Positions 26,448 to 34,566 of a DNA stretch of 64,000 nt are shown here, piece after piece. The number at the start of each line of letters is the position of its first letter. Within the stretch, counting starts at the first letter, position 1. This stretch comes from Bradyrhizobium sp. SSBR45G (GTDB lineage Bacteria; Pseudomonadota; Alphaproteobacteria; Rhizobiales; Xanthobacteraceae). The translations under genes were made by a program, and so were the position numbers. The stretch covers positions 1 through 64,000 of the forward strand of contig NZ_BSCT01000017.1 of assembly GCF_030159255.1 (NCBI RefSeq), given 5' to 3'. Under the pieces are notes generated by a model. The model made no database searches, was not told the DNA's origin, and worked only from the letters and a program-made list of their open reading frames with translations.

Positions 26448-27143
26448 ATGAGCCAAGCCTTTCGACTGAAGCAGGCGATCGAAGACGCTGTGATTGCAGG
26501 GGAATTCCTGCCTGGCGACCGGCTCGACGAGGCCTCGCTGGCGGAGAGATTCGGGGTGTCGCGCACGCCGATCCGTGAAGCGCTGCTTCAGCTCGGCTCG
26601 GAAGGCTTCATCGATGTCCGGCCGCGCCGCGGCGCGATCGTCAGCGTGCCCACGCCGACGCGGCTGTTCGAGATGTTCGAGACCATGGCCGAGATCGAGA
26701 GCGCCTGCGGCCGTCTCGCCGCGCGCCGGCTCACCCCCGAGAACGACGCGGCGATGTCAGCGGCCCACCGCGCCTGCGCGGTGGCCGCGCAGGCCGGCGA
26801 CAGCGAGCAGTACTACGCCGACAACCGGATCTTTCACGAGGCGATCTATCGCGCCAGCTGCAACGGCTTTCTTGCCGATCAGGCCTTGGCGCTGCACAAG
26901 AGGCTGAGCGCCTATCGCCGCATTCAGCTGCGCGCGCGCAACCGCCTGCTGCAATCGCTGCAGGAGCATGCCGGCGTGCTCGAGGCGATCCGTGCCGGCG
27001 ACGAGCAGCTCGCCGCGACCCGGCTGCACGACCACGTTCTGGCGCAGGGCGAGCGCTTCTCCGACATGGTGCTCGGCCTTGCCGAGCGGCAGCGCACGGC
27101 GGCTGCCGGTCGCGCGGCGGCGAAGTCGCGCGCGGCGGAGTAG
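26448..27143 (+). CDS. matR: GntR-family (FCD class) regulator of the malonate operon
   Basis: 231 residues from ATG 26448 (MSQAFRLKQAIEDA); an ATG at 26421 would add nine residues. The N-terminal winged helix (residues 5-70) has GDRLDEASLAERFGVSRTPIREALLQLGSEGF and the basic wing RPRRGAIVSV. The C-terminal FCD effector domain carries the metal-site histidines in RIFHEAIYRAS, LQEHAGVLEAI and RLHDHVLAQG. It is divergent from the matPQMAB operon and probably represses it until malonate or malonyl-CoA binds, as described for rhizobial MatR. The operator array at 26345-26395 lies directly in front. The symbol rests on context. Confidence 0.88.
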   Translation: MSQAFRLKQAIEDAVIAGEFLPGDRLDEASLAERFGVSRTPIREALLQLGSEGFIDVRPRRGAIVSVPTPTRLFEMFETMAEIESACGRLAARRLTPENDAAMSAAHRACAVAAQAGDSEQYYADNRIFHEAIYRASCNGFLADQALALHKRLSAYRRIQLRARNRLLQSLQEHAGVLEAIRAGDEQLAATRLHDHVLAQGERFSDMVLGLAERQRTAAAGRAAAKSRAAE

Positions 27144-27219
27144 GCCGATCATCAACGCGTTGAGAGCGCTGGAGGCCGGCCCTGTCCAAGACGACGAGGT
27201 CGTGCTGATCGGGAAGTGC

Positions 27220-28071
27220 TCACGGCGTCGGCTCGAACTGCGGCTGCCAGCGCAGCAGATAGGATTGCAGCGACTGCACCGCGAGCGCGAGCAGGATGCC
27301 GACGAACATCATGATGAAGATCGCCACCATCATCTCGCTGGCATTGGCCCGCGCTTCGGCCTCGATGATCAGCTTGCCGAGCCCGCGCTCGGCGCCGATG
27401 AACTCTCCCACGATGACGCCGACGAGCGCGAACGAGACCGCGGGAAGCAGCGAGGCGAACACCCAGGCCAGGGCCGACGGAACAACCACGGTGCGCAGCA
27501 CGGTCAGCTCGTTCGCGCCCATCAGCCGGGCCGCAGCGATCTGGTCGCGGTCGACCGCGCGGGTTCCCTCGAAAGTGTTGAAGAACACCACGAAGAACAC
27601 GACGAGCCACGCGGTCGCGATCTTGGAGAGATCGCCGAGGCCGAAGATGAGGATCACCAGCGGCACCAGCGCGATGCGCGGGATCGAGTTGAGCGCGATG
27701 ATGTAGGGACCGAATACGCGGGCGAGAAAGTCCGAGCGCCCGAGCACCACGCCGGCGGCGATGCCGCTCAGCGCGCCTAACAGAAAGCCCCACCAGGTAT
27801 TCTTGAGCGTGACGAGGGTCGCGGTCCACAGATTGTTGTCGGTGGCTCCGATGCAGGCGACCACGCCGGCGGGATCGCTGAAGCAGCCGAGGCGCAGAAA
27901 ACTTTGCCAGATCAGAGAGGGCTTTGCGACGAAGTAGGGATCGAGGATCTTCGGCACATAGGCTTTCGGCAGCAGCGCCTTGCTCCACTCGAAGCCCCAC
28001 TGCCAGACCACGAGCACGATGATCAGGATGGCGATCTGCCAGAACAGGATGGCGGCGCGGCGGGTCGACAT
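27220..28071 (-). CDS. ABC transporter permease, NitT/TauT (SsuC) type
   Basis: 283 residues with six hydrophobic segments (first: ILFWQIAILIIVLVVWQW). The EAA loop that contacts the ATPase reads EGTRAVDRDQIAAARLMGANELTVLR, with the conserved G at the usual place. It is the membrane channel of the importer encoded with the two genes upstream (15-bp gap to the ATPase). Last gene of the five-gene operon; it is convergent with matR. Relatives carry sulfonates, taurine, nitrate or pyrimidine precursors, but the lyase and CoA transferase in this operon suggest an organic acid. Confidence 0.9.
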   Translation of the reverse strand: MSTRRAAILFWQIAILIIVLVVWQWGFEWSKALLPKAYVPKILDPYFVAKPSLIWQSFLRLGCFSDPAGVVACIGATDNNLWTATLVTLKNTWWGFLLGALSGIAAGVVLGRSDFLARVFGPYIIALNSIPRIALVPLVILIFGLGDLSKIATAWLVVFFVVFFNTFEGTRAVDRDQIAAARLMGANELTVLRTVVVPSALAWVFASLLPAVSFALVGVIVGEFIGAERGLGKLIIEAEARANASEMMVAIFIMMFVGILLALAVQSLQSYLLRWQPQFEPTP

Positions 28072-28086
28072 GATCGGTCTGCCTTC

Positions 28087-28935
28087 TCAGTCAGCCTTGG
28101 TGCGGCGGAATTCTTCGCCCAGGGAATGCCAGATATGGGAATACAGCCGGCCGAACTCGGCGGTCTCGCGCAGGCTCACGGGATCGCGCGGCCTGGGGAA
28201 TGACACTTCGAAATCGTCCTTGAGGCGGCCCGGCCGGGCCGACAGCAGGATGATGCGGCTGGCGAGCGTCAGCGCCTCGCCGAGATCGTGGGTCACGAAC
28301 AGCACCGTCTGCCGCTCGCGCTCCCAGATCTCGAGCAGCGTCTTGTGCATCTCCAGCTTGGTGTGGGTATCGAGCGCGCCGAATGGCTCGTCCATCAGCA
28401 GGATCTCGGGTGCGAGGATGAGCGTGCGCATCAGGGCCACGCGCTGGCGCATGCCGCCCGACAGCATGCGCGGAAAGCTGCGGCCGAAGCCTTCCAGCCC
28501 GGCCTTGCCGATGGCCTCGGCGACGCGCTCCGTCCGCTCCGGCTTCGACACTCCGGCGATCTCGAGGCCGTAGCCGATGTTCTGCTCGACCGTTCGCCAC
28601 GGAAACAGCGTGTCGCGCTGAAACACATAGCCGACGCGGGGATTCACCTTGCCCACCTCGACGCCGTCAGCGTCGATCAGGATGCGTCCACCTGAGCGCG
28701 GCAATAGCCCGGCCACCATGTTGAGAATCGTGCTCTTGCCGCAGCCGGACGGGCCCAGGAGGGCGACGAACTCGCCCTCTCGCACGTCGAATGAGACGTT
28801 GTCGACGGCGACGAACTCGCTGCCGCCGGTGCTGTACGTCTTCATCAGCCCCTGGACCCCAATTCGTGTTCGTCCCGCGGCGGGGTTCTCCGTGCCTCGC
28901 ACCGCGGCAAGGCCTGGACCAGAAGGCGGCATCAT
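28087..28935 (-). CDS. ABC transporter ATP-binding protein, NitT/TauT (SsuB) type
   Basis: 282 residues. Walker A GPSGCGKST, Q-loop YVFQRDTLFPWRTVEQN, signature LSGGMRQRVALMRTL, Walker B ILLMDEPFGALD and the switch His in VTHDLGEAL are all intact. The N-terminal 25 residues (Pro/Ala/Gly-rich) precede the ABC domain and are unusual but in frame from an ATG that overlaps the stop of the binding-protein gene (ATGA, 28932-28935). It powers uptake with the permease and the Tat-signal binding protein. Confidence 0.92.
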   Translation of the reverse strand: MMPPSGPGLAAVRGTENPAAGRTRIGVQGLMKTYSTGGSEFVAVDNVSFDVREGEFVALLGPSGCGKSTILNMVAGLLPRSGGRILIDADGVEVGKVNPRVGYVFQRDTLFPWRTVEQNIGYGLEIAGVSKPERTERVAEAIGKAGLEGFGRSFPRMLSGGMRQRVALMRTLILAPEILLMDEPFGALDTHTKLEMHKTLLEIWERERQTVLFVTHDLGEALTLASRIILLSARPGRLKDDFEVSFPRPRDPVSLRETAEFGRLYSHIWHSLGEEFRRTKAD

Positions 28936-29978
28936 TTGTATTTCGCCTTTGCTGCCGCGAGGAAACTGGAGTCGACGATGTCCTCATAGGCCATCTCGGG
29001 AATGTCGGTCCCCTTGCGGTACCACGGCTTGGCGCCACGCGCGTAGGCCGCCTTGTCGATGCTGCCATCATAGGCCCAGGTGGATATGTCGAAGCCGAGT
29101 TCGGCGCGGACTGCATCGGGATCGATGCCTGCAAAGTACTTCGGCGCCACCAGTCCCTGCACTTCGGCGAGCGGCGCGGCCTTGACCCAGGCCATCGTGC
29201 GGTAGATGGCATTGACGAACGCCTGCACCAGCGCCTTGTCCTGCTCGACCGTATCCTTCAGCGCGTAGAGGACGAGCACTGGGATCGTGCCGCCGAAATC
29301 CTTTTCGAACACGCCAGGCTTCGAGGTGTCGTAGATCGCCTTGCCAAAGCCCTTCTTCTCGATCTCGACGATCCAGCTCGGCGGCGCCATGATGGCGTCG
29401 AACTGCCTGGTCTGGAGCGACGGAAACATCGTGTTTGGTCCGCCGCCGGCGACCCAATTCACCTTGTCGCCGAGACCGCGCGACTCGAACACGTAGGTGC
29501 CGTAGACCCAGGTCCCCGAGCCGATTGCGGTGGCGGCAAGGACGGGCTTGGCGCCATCCGGGCGCTTGTAGGCGGCGAGCTGTTCGACCGAGGTGAGGCC
29601 GCTGTCGTAGAGATCCTGGCGCACCACGATGTTGGCGTAGGAGCAGACCATCTCGGTCGCGAGCAGGATCTTGCACGGCTTGCCGCGCGCCGTGAGCTGT
29701 AGCGGGTGGCTGGCATCGCCATGGGCGAACAGTGCCTGGTCGGCGGCGAGCGTCTGGCGGCCGAACGTGCCGGAATTGCCGGTCAGGAGCTTGGGATCGA
29801 GGCCCTCATCCTTGAAGTAGCCTTTCAGTTCCGCGATCATCGCGATCGCATAGACCGGCGAGACCGGGCCGAACGCGATCGTCGCGGGCTTGGTCTCGGC
29901 CAGCAGCCGTCCCGGCAGCAGCGAGCTGCCTGCGAGTGCCGCGCCGGACGCAAGCGCCCGGCGCCGTGTGATCGTCAT
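28932..29978 (-). CDS. ABC transporter substrate-binding protein, NMT1/TauA type
   Basis: 348 residues. The leader MTITRRRALASGAALAGSSLLPGRLLA has an RRRAL twin-arginine-like motif and a hydrophobic core, so the protein may be exported folded. The mature part has TIAFGPVSPVYAIAMIAELKGYFKDEGL, the classic first strand and helix of NMT1/THI5-like binding proteins, and a FDAIMAPPSWIVEIEKKG hinge. It binds the imported substrate in the periplasm. It lies 48 bp after the CoA transferase gene. The substrate is unknown; candidates are HMG or citramalate-like acids, by inference from the neighbouring enzymes. Confidence 0.88.
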   Translation of the reverse strand: MTITRRRALASGAALAGSSLLPGRLLAETKPATIAFGPVSPVYAIAMIAELKGYFKDEGLDPKLLTGNSGTFGRQTLAADQALFAHGDASHPLQLTARGKPCKILLATEMVCSYANIVVRQDLYDSGLTSVEQLAAYKRPDGAKPVLAATAIGSGTWVYGTYVFESRGLGDKVNWVAGGGPNTMFPSLQTRQFDAIMAPPSWIVEIEKKGFGKAIYDTSKPGVFEKDFGGTIPVLVLYALKDTVEQDKALVQAFVNAIYRTMAWVKAAPLAEVQGLVAPKYFAGIDPDAVRAELGFDISTWAYDGSIDKAAYARGAKPWYRKGTDIPEMAYEDIVDSSFLAAAKAKYK

Positions 29979-30026
29979 GACATCCTCCCGCAGTCCTTAT
30001 GTTTTTGACGACGTGCGACGTCGCTG

Positions 30027-31247
30027 CTACGCAGACGACTTCGCGGCCAGTATCGTGCCGTCCGCCTCCAGCGCCGCGACCTCCTCGGGCGCCAGCCCGA
30101 TCTCGGCCAGCACGGCGTTTGTGTGCGCGCCGACATCGGGCGGATCGTAGCGGTTCGGCAGCCGCTGTCCGTCCAGCGAGATCGGCAGCACCGGCGTCTT
30201 GGTGTGGCGCCCGTCCGGCAGACGGATCTCGGTCAGGCCGCCGGACGCATTGAGGTGCGGATCGTCGAACAGGTCGCCGGGCTTGTTGACCGGCGCGTAA
30301 GGCAGCTCGAGCCGCTCGAGCACGGCGGCGAGATCGTCCTTGTTCAAGGTCTTGAAGATCGCGGCGATCTCGGGGATCAGCCAGCCGCGATGATCGACCC
30401 GGCCTTGCGCGGTGGCAAAGCGCGGATCGTCCAGCCATTCGGTGCGCGCGAAGGCGCGGCAGAACGCCACCCATTGCTCCTCACCGACGATGGTCACGAA
30501 CAGCTTCGAGCCGTCCCTGGTGTCGAACAGGTCGTAGACCGGCCACGGGCTGTCCTTGATCGAATAGGGGATCGATGGCTGGCCGGTGACGATCTCGTAC
30601 ATCATGGCCTGCGCCATCAGGAACACGTTATTCTCATACAGCGCGCTCTGCACGTAGCGGCCGCGCCCGGTGCGTTGACGCTCGGCGAGCGCGGCCTGGA
30701 TCGCGATCACCCCGAACATGCCGCCCATGATGTCGTTGACGGAGGCGCCGGCGCGCATCGGCCGGTCCGGCAGGCCGGTCATGTAGGCGAGCCCGCCCAT
30801 CATCTGCACGACCTCGTCGAGCGCGAGGCGGTTCTCGTAGGGACCGGGCAGATAGCCTTTCAGCGAGCAGTAGATCAGCTGCGGTGCGAACGCGGCAACC
30901 TGTTCGTAGTCGAGCCCGATGCGCTTCATCAGCCCGGGCCGGAAATTCTCGATCAGCACGTCGCTGCGCGCGATCAGCTTGCGCGCGACGCTCTGGCCCT
31001 GCGGCGTCGAGGTGTCGAGCGCGATGCTGCGCTTGTTGCGGCAGTAGGTGGCGAAGAAGCCGGCCGCCGGCCCCTTGAAGAAGCGGGTGCGATCGCCCTT
31101 GAGCGGCTCAACCTTGATCACGTCGGCGCCGAGATCGGCGAGGATGAGCCCGCAGCTCGGCCCCATCACCATCTGGCTGAACTCGACGACGCGCACGCCC
31201 TCCAGCGGACGAAGCGGAGCGTCGTGATCTGCGGCGGTGCTGATCAT
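30027..31247 (-). CDS. CaiB/BaiF-family (class III) CoA transferase
   Basis: 406 residues from ATG 31247, which overlaps the stop of the lyase gene (ATGA); an in-frame GTG nine bases upstream is less likely. Family marks are MVMGPSCGLILADLGADVIKVE, RNKRSIALD, LIENFRPGLM, and NRLALDEVVQMMGG, where D144 matches the catalytic aspartate that forms acyl-CoA anhydrides. These enzymes move CoA between carboxylates. The mammalian SUGCT in this family uses succinyl-CoA to activate glutarate or HMG. Coupled to an HMG-CoA-lyase-like gene, activation of a 3-hydroxy-3-methyl-diacid or a citramalate-type acid is plausible but unproved. Confidence 0.9.
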   Translation of the reverse strand: MISTAADHDAPLRPLEGVRVVEFSQMVMGPSCGLILADLGADVIKVEPLKGDRTRFFKGPAAGFFATYCRNKRSIALDTSTPQGQSVARKLIARSDVLIENFRPGLMKRIGLDYEQVAAFAPQLIYCSLKGYLPGPYENRLALDEVVQMMGGLAYMTGLPDRPMRAGASVNDIMGGMFGVIAIQAALAERQRTGRGRYVQSALYENNVFLMAQAMMYEIVTGQPSIPYSIKDSPWPVYDLFDTRDGSKLFVTIVGEEQWVAFCRAFARTEWLDDPRFATAQGRVDHRGWLIPEIAAIFKTLNKDDLAAVLERLELPYAPVNKPGDLFDDPHLNASGGLTEIRLPDGRHTKTPVLPISLDGQRLPNRYDPPDVGAHTNAVLAEIGLAPEEVAALEADGTILAAKSSA

Positions 31248-32179
31248 GCCACCCACCGCAGCATCTTGGGGATGCCGGCCTCGTGCAGATGGCCGGTGAG
31301 GTGCCTCGGCGCGATGTGACGGGCCAGAATGTCGCGCGTCAGCATCAGCCGCTCGAGGTCGATCCCGGTCGACAGCCCCATGCGCTCCAGCATGAACACG
31401 AGGTCCTCGGTGACGATGTTGCCGCGTGCGCCCGGCGCAAACGGACAGCCGCCGAGGCCGGAGACCGCGGCATCGAAGCGGCGGATGCCGGCCTCGAGGC
31501 CGGCGACCGCGTTGGCGAGGCCTGCACCGAGAGTGTCGTGCAGATGCAGGCGGAGCGTCACATGCGGGCCGATCTCGCGCCGCACGGCTGTGACGATCTG
31601 CCGGACGAGCGTCGGCGTCGCATATCCGACGGTGTCGGCGAGACCGATCTCGTCGGCTCCCGCCTCGGCGAAACGGCGCGCCAGATCGCAGACCGCGGCC
31701 TCGCTGATGTCGCCTTCCAGCGAGCAGCCGAACGAGGTGGAGATCGCGCCCATCAGTTGCGGCCTGTCGGCCCCCGGCCGGGCGTCGATTGCCGCGCGGA
31801 CGGCGCGGAAGGCCTCGACCTGCTCGGCGACGGTACGGCGGACATTGGCCCGATTGTGGGTCTCGCTGGCCGAGATCACGAAATAGATGCTGTTGACCCC
31901 GGCGGCGATGGCGCGCTCGGCGCCCTTGAAATTCGGCACCAGCGCGCCGATCCTCGTATCGCGATGAGACAGCGCATGAACCATCACGGCATCGACGTCG
32001 GCAAACTGCGGCACCACCTTCGGCGGCACGAAGGAGCCGGCATCGATCTCGCGCACGCCGGCAGCGACGATGGCGTCGATCAGCGCGCGCTTCGCGTCGG
32101 TCGGCACGAACACGTCGAGGTTTTGCAGGCCGTCGCGCGGCGCGACCTCGCAGATATGGACATCCGGCTCCCGGATCAT
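31244..32179 (-). CDS. HMG-CoA lyase-like protein
   Basis: 311 residues from ATG 32179 (MIREPDVHICEV), chosen for a well-placed AAGGAG; upstream starts exist at 32200 and 32227. The DRE-TIM metallolyase fold is shown by EVAPRDGLQN, EIDAGSFVPPKVVPQFAD, GLADTVGYATP and LRLHLHDTLGAGLAN (metal-binding HxH). The lyase signature SGLGGCPFAPGARGN carries the catalytic cysteine. The family splits HMG-CoA to acetoacetate and acetyl-CoA; close relatives act on citramalyl-CoA or related substrates. It is first in the operon with the CaiB transferase and ABC importer and divergent from the regulator at 32272. Confidence 0.9.
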   Translation of the reverse strand: MIREPDVHICEVAPRDGLQNLDVFVPTDAKRALIDAIVAAGVREIDAGSFVPPKVVPQFADVDAVMVHALSHRDTRIGALVPNFKGAERAIAAGVNSIYFVISASETHNRANVRRTVAEQVEAFRAVRAAIDARPGADRPQLMGAISTSFGCSLEGDISEAAVCDLARRFAEAGADEIGLADTVGYATPTLVRQIVTAVRREIGPHVTLRLHLHDTLGAGLANAVAGLEAGIRRFDAAVSGLGGCPFAPGARGNIVTEDLVFMLERMGLSTGIDLERLMLTRDILARHIAPRHLTGHLHEAGIPKMLRWVA

Positions 32180-32200
32180 CGGCGCTCCTTCCCCGCTCAT

Positions 32201-32228
32201 ATTGTAGATTTTACGGATAAAGAACAAT
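32201..32228. promoter_or_regulatory. AT-rich divergent promoter with ATTGT...ACAAT ends
   Basis: The 92-bp gap between the lyase gene and the GntR-type regulator holds an AT-rich island starting ATTGT (32201-32205) and ending ACAAT (32224-32228), complementary half-sites 18 nt apart. This fits an operator for the adjacent regulator or the -10 region of one promoter. The evidence is only symmetry and base composition. Confidence 0.4.
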
Positions 32229-32271
32229 CTATGTGGCGATCTGTCAAGGCAAAAGGGATCTCATTCGCGTC

Positions 32272-33180
32272 ATGACCGCTCCGGACGCAGCGCCCCCCTC
32301 GGCGCGCACAGCCACCACCGACCGGGCCGAGCACGTGGCCGGCCTGATCCTGGCGTTCGCCCGCCGCGAAGGCATGAAGGAAGGGGACCGCCTGATCGAG
32401 CAGAAGCTTGCCGATGCGCTCGACGTGTCGCGCGCGCCGATCCGGCTTGGATTGAAGGCGCTGGAGGCCGCGGGGCTGGCGCGTGGCGAGCCCAATCGCG
32501 GCTTCGTTCTGACCCAGAGTCCGACGAGCGGCGCGGCGCGGCCTACGCTCGCCGCGGTTAGCCGCGGCGAGCAGGCCTATGCCGACATTGCAGCCGACGT
32601 TCTGGACCGGCGCATCGACTCCGACGTCACCGAGGCGGAGCTGATGCGCCGCTATGAGCTGAGCCGCACCGAGCTGCAGCGGCTGCTCGATCGCATCGCC
32701 GCCGAGGGCTGGATCGCACGGCTGCCTGGCTACGGCTGGCGCTTCGCCGACACGCTATCAAGCCCGGAGGCCCAGGCGCAGGCCGCGGCGTTCCGCGCCG
32801 TGATCGAGCCGGCGGCGATCCTGCAGCCCGGCTTCCGCCTCGACCGGGAGGTCACCGAACGACTGCGCCAGCATCAGCAGCGCGTGCTTGGCGGCGAGCT
32901 CGACAAGATGACGATCGGCGAGGTCTATCAGTCGGGCTGCGAGTTTCATGAGGAACTCGCGCGTGGCGCCGGCAACCCGTTTTTCGTCGACTCGCTGCGG
33001 CGGGTGAACTCGATCCGCCGCCTGTTCGCTTATCGCAGCTTCGCCGATCGCGATGGCATGCGCCGGCACGTCAAGGAGCATCTTCGCCTGCTCGATCTGC
33101 TCGAAGCGGGGTGCAATGTCGACGCGGCCGAGCTGATGCGCCGTCATCTCCAGCGGCCGCTATCCTCACGGCGGTCTTGA
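32272..33180 (+). CDS. GntR-type regulator with two winged-helix segments and an FCD-like C-terminal domain
   Basis: 302 residues from ATG 32272; a GTG 39 bases upstream is also open. The first winged helix (residues 18-75) includes GDRLIEQKLADALDVSRAPIRLGLKALEAAGL. A second, separate winged helix follows at about 97-152: AYADIAADVLDRRIDSDVT, AELMRRYELSRTELQRLLDRIAAEGWI and a wing ending GYGWRF. The C-terminal helical part (CEFHEELARGAGNP, RRHVKEHLRLLDLLEAG, ELMRRHLQRP) has FCD-like histidines. Normal FadR-type regulators have a single winged helix. It probably controls the divergent lyase/CoA transferase/ABC operon. Confidence 0.82.
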   Translation: MTAPDAAPPSARTATTDRAEHVAGLILAFARREGMKEGDRLIEQKLADALDVSRAPIRLGLKALEAAGLARGEPNRGFVLTQSPTSGAARPTLAAVSRGEQAYADIAADVLDRRIDSDVTEAELMRRYELSRTELQRLLDRIAAEGWIARLPGYGWRFADTLSSPEAQAQAAAFRAVIEPAAILQPGFRLDREVTERLRQHQQRVLGGELDKMTIGEVYQSGCEFHEELARGAGNPFFVDSLRRVNSIRRLFAYRSFADRDGMRRHVKEHLRLLDLLEAGCNVDAAELMRRHLQRPLSSRRS

Positions 33181-33521
33181 GAAGTTGAGGTCCGCGGGTG
33201 CGGCTTTGGCGCAGATTGAGCGGACCGTCTGGGAGTTAGATCTGTGTCCAGGAAGAAGAGTAGTGTTCGCGCCTGAAGCCGAGCAGCGGATCGCAGCTGG
33301 ATCCAGGTGCCATTCTTGCTCATGCGTGAGGCGGACCGTCGTCGCTGCGCAACGAGCGGCGCCGGGCCTCTCATCGGGAGAACGAAGGCAAGCGCGAATT
33401 GTTGGGCATGATTGCAGCGAGCGGGGGTCTCACATTTCGAACTCAGCTCGGATGTAATCCAGTTGGTAGAAGCGCGTATAGCCGCATGTTGGTGAGCGCT
33501 GCGCGTTCGACGTTGCGCCGC
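33181..33521. other. Convergent intergenic region
   Basis: About 340 bp between the convergent GntR-type and LysR-type regulator genes. I see no gene; the open frames are short and arginine-rich. Nothing resembling an obvious terminator hairpin was found. Confidence 0.45.
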
Positions 33522-34469
33522 TCACCCCTTCCAGACCACCGACTGCTCGTGACGCCGGATCAGCTCCGAAAGGCTCGCAAAGCCTTTCGCGACAGATTCG
33601 GCGAACGCTGCCACGGCCGGTGATTGCGGGCTGCCGGCAAGCCGGAGGATGCCGAGCGCGCGTTCGGGGTGAGGCACGCGCAGCGGCAGCGCGGTGATCT
33701 CGCGCTCCTTGCGATAGGCGAAGACGACGCCGTGCGGCAGGATCGTGAGCGCGTCGGTGCGCTTCAGATAGTTCATCGCGCTCGCCAGCGAGCCGCCGAC
33801 ATAGGGAACGTTGACGCCGGTCGATCCGAACGACAGCAGCAATGCGCGCATGTCAGCTTGCAGCGGGCTGTGCGGCGGCGGCGCGATCCAGGGATAATCG
33901 AGGATCTCGGGGCCCTTCAGTTTGCGCTTCAGCAGCAGTGGGTGGGTGACGCGGCAGGCCACGACGTTGCGGCCGGGCAGGATGCTCTGAAATTCGAGAT
34001 CGGTGCCGTCGAGCACGTCGACCGGGCAGATCGCCAGGTCGATGCGGTCGGCGCGGATGGCCTCCTGCAGGTCGGGCATGTAGCCGTAGCTCTGGATCAC
34101 GCGCACGTCGGGATGGGCATTGTGGAACTCGGCGATCAGGCCCGAGATCAGCCCGTCCATGAAGAACTGCGTGCCCGCGACCCGCACGGTGCCGGCGCGT
34201 CCCAGGCGGAAATTGTCGATGAGCTCCGACGCCTTGCGGGAGGCGAGCAGCATGGCCTGGCCGTGATCGGCCAGCGCGCGGCCGAACGGCGTGGGGCGCA
34301 GCGGCCGCCGGCCCTTCACGAACAGCGGCTCGCCCAGCCGCTTTTCCAGCGCGGCGAGCGTGCGGGACACCGCCGGCTGCGTCATGCCGAGCAGCGCAGC
34401 GCCTTCTGTGACCCCGCCGGCATTGATGACCGCCGCGAGCTGGACCAAATGGCGTTCGTCGATCTTCAT
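33522..34469 (-). CDS. LysR-family regulator of the hydroxyquinol island
   Basis: 315 residues, typical LysR size. The N-terminal helix-turn-helix reads HLVQLAAVINAGGVTEGAALLGMTQPAVSRTLAALEKRLGEPLF. The effector domain begins GTVRVAGTQFFMDGLISGLIAEFHNAHPDVRV. It is divergent from the dioxygenase-like gene by a 97-bp gap that must hold both promoters, a standard arrangement in aromatic catabolic clusters. The inducer is probably an aromatic substrate or ring-cleavage product; the sequence does not say which. Confidence 0.9.
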   Translation of the reverse strand: MKIDERHLVQLAAVINAGGVTEGAALLGMTQPAVSRTLAALEKRLGEPLFVKGRRPLRPTPFGRALADHGQAMLLASRKASELIDNFRLGRAGTVRVAGTQFFMDGLISGLIAEFHNAHPDVRVIQSYGYMPDLQEAIRADRIDLAICPVDVLDGTDLEFQSILPGRNVVACRVTHPLLLKRKLKGPEILDYPWIAPPPHSPLQADMRALLLSFGSTGVNVPYVGGSLASAMNYLKRTDALTILPHGVVFAYRKEREITALPLRVPHPERALGILRLAGSPQSPAVAAFAESVAKGFASLSELIRRHEQSVVWKG

Positions 34470-34566
34470 AACGATCTGCTATATTATCTCGCGAAGAAAT
34501 CATCAATGCTCCGGCCGGGCCCTGCTACCGTTCCTGAAAATGAGGAAACGCGTGCGGGGAGGGACG

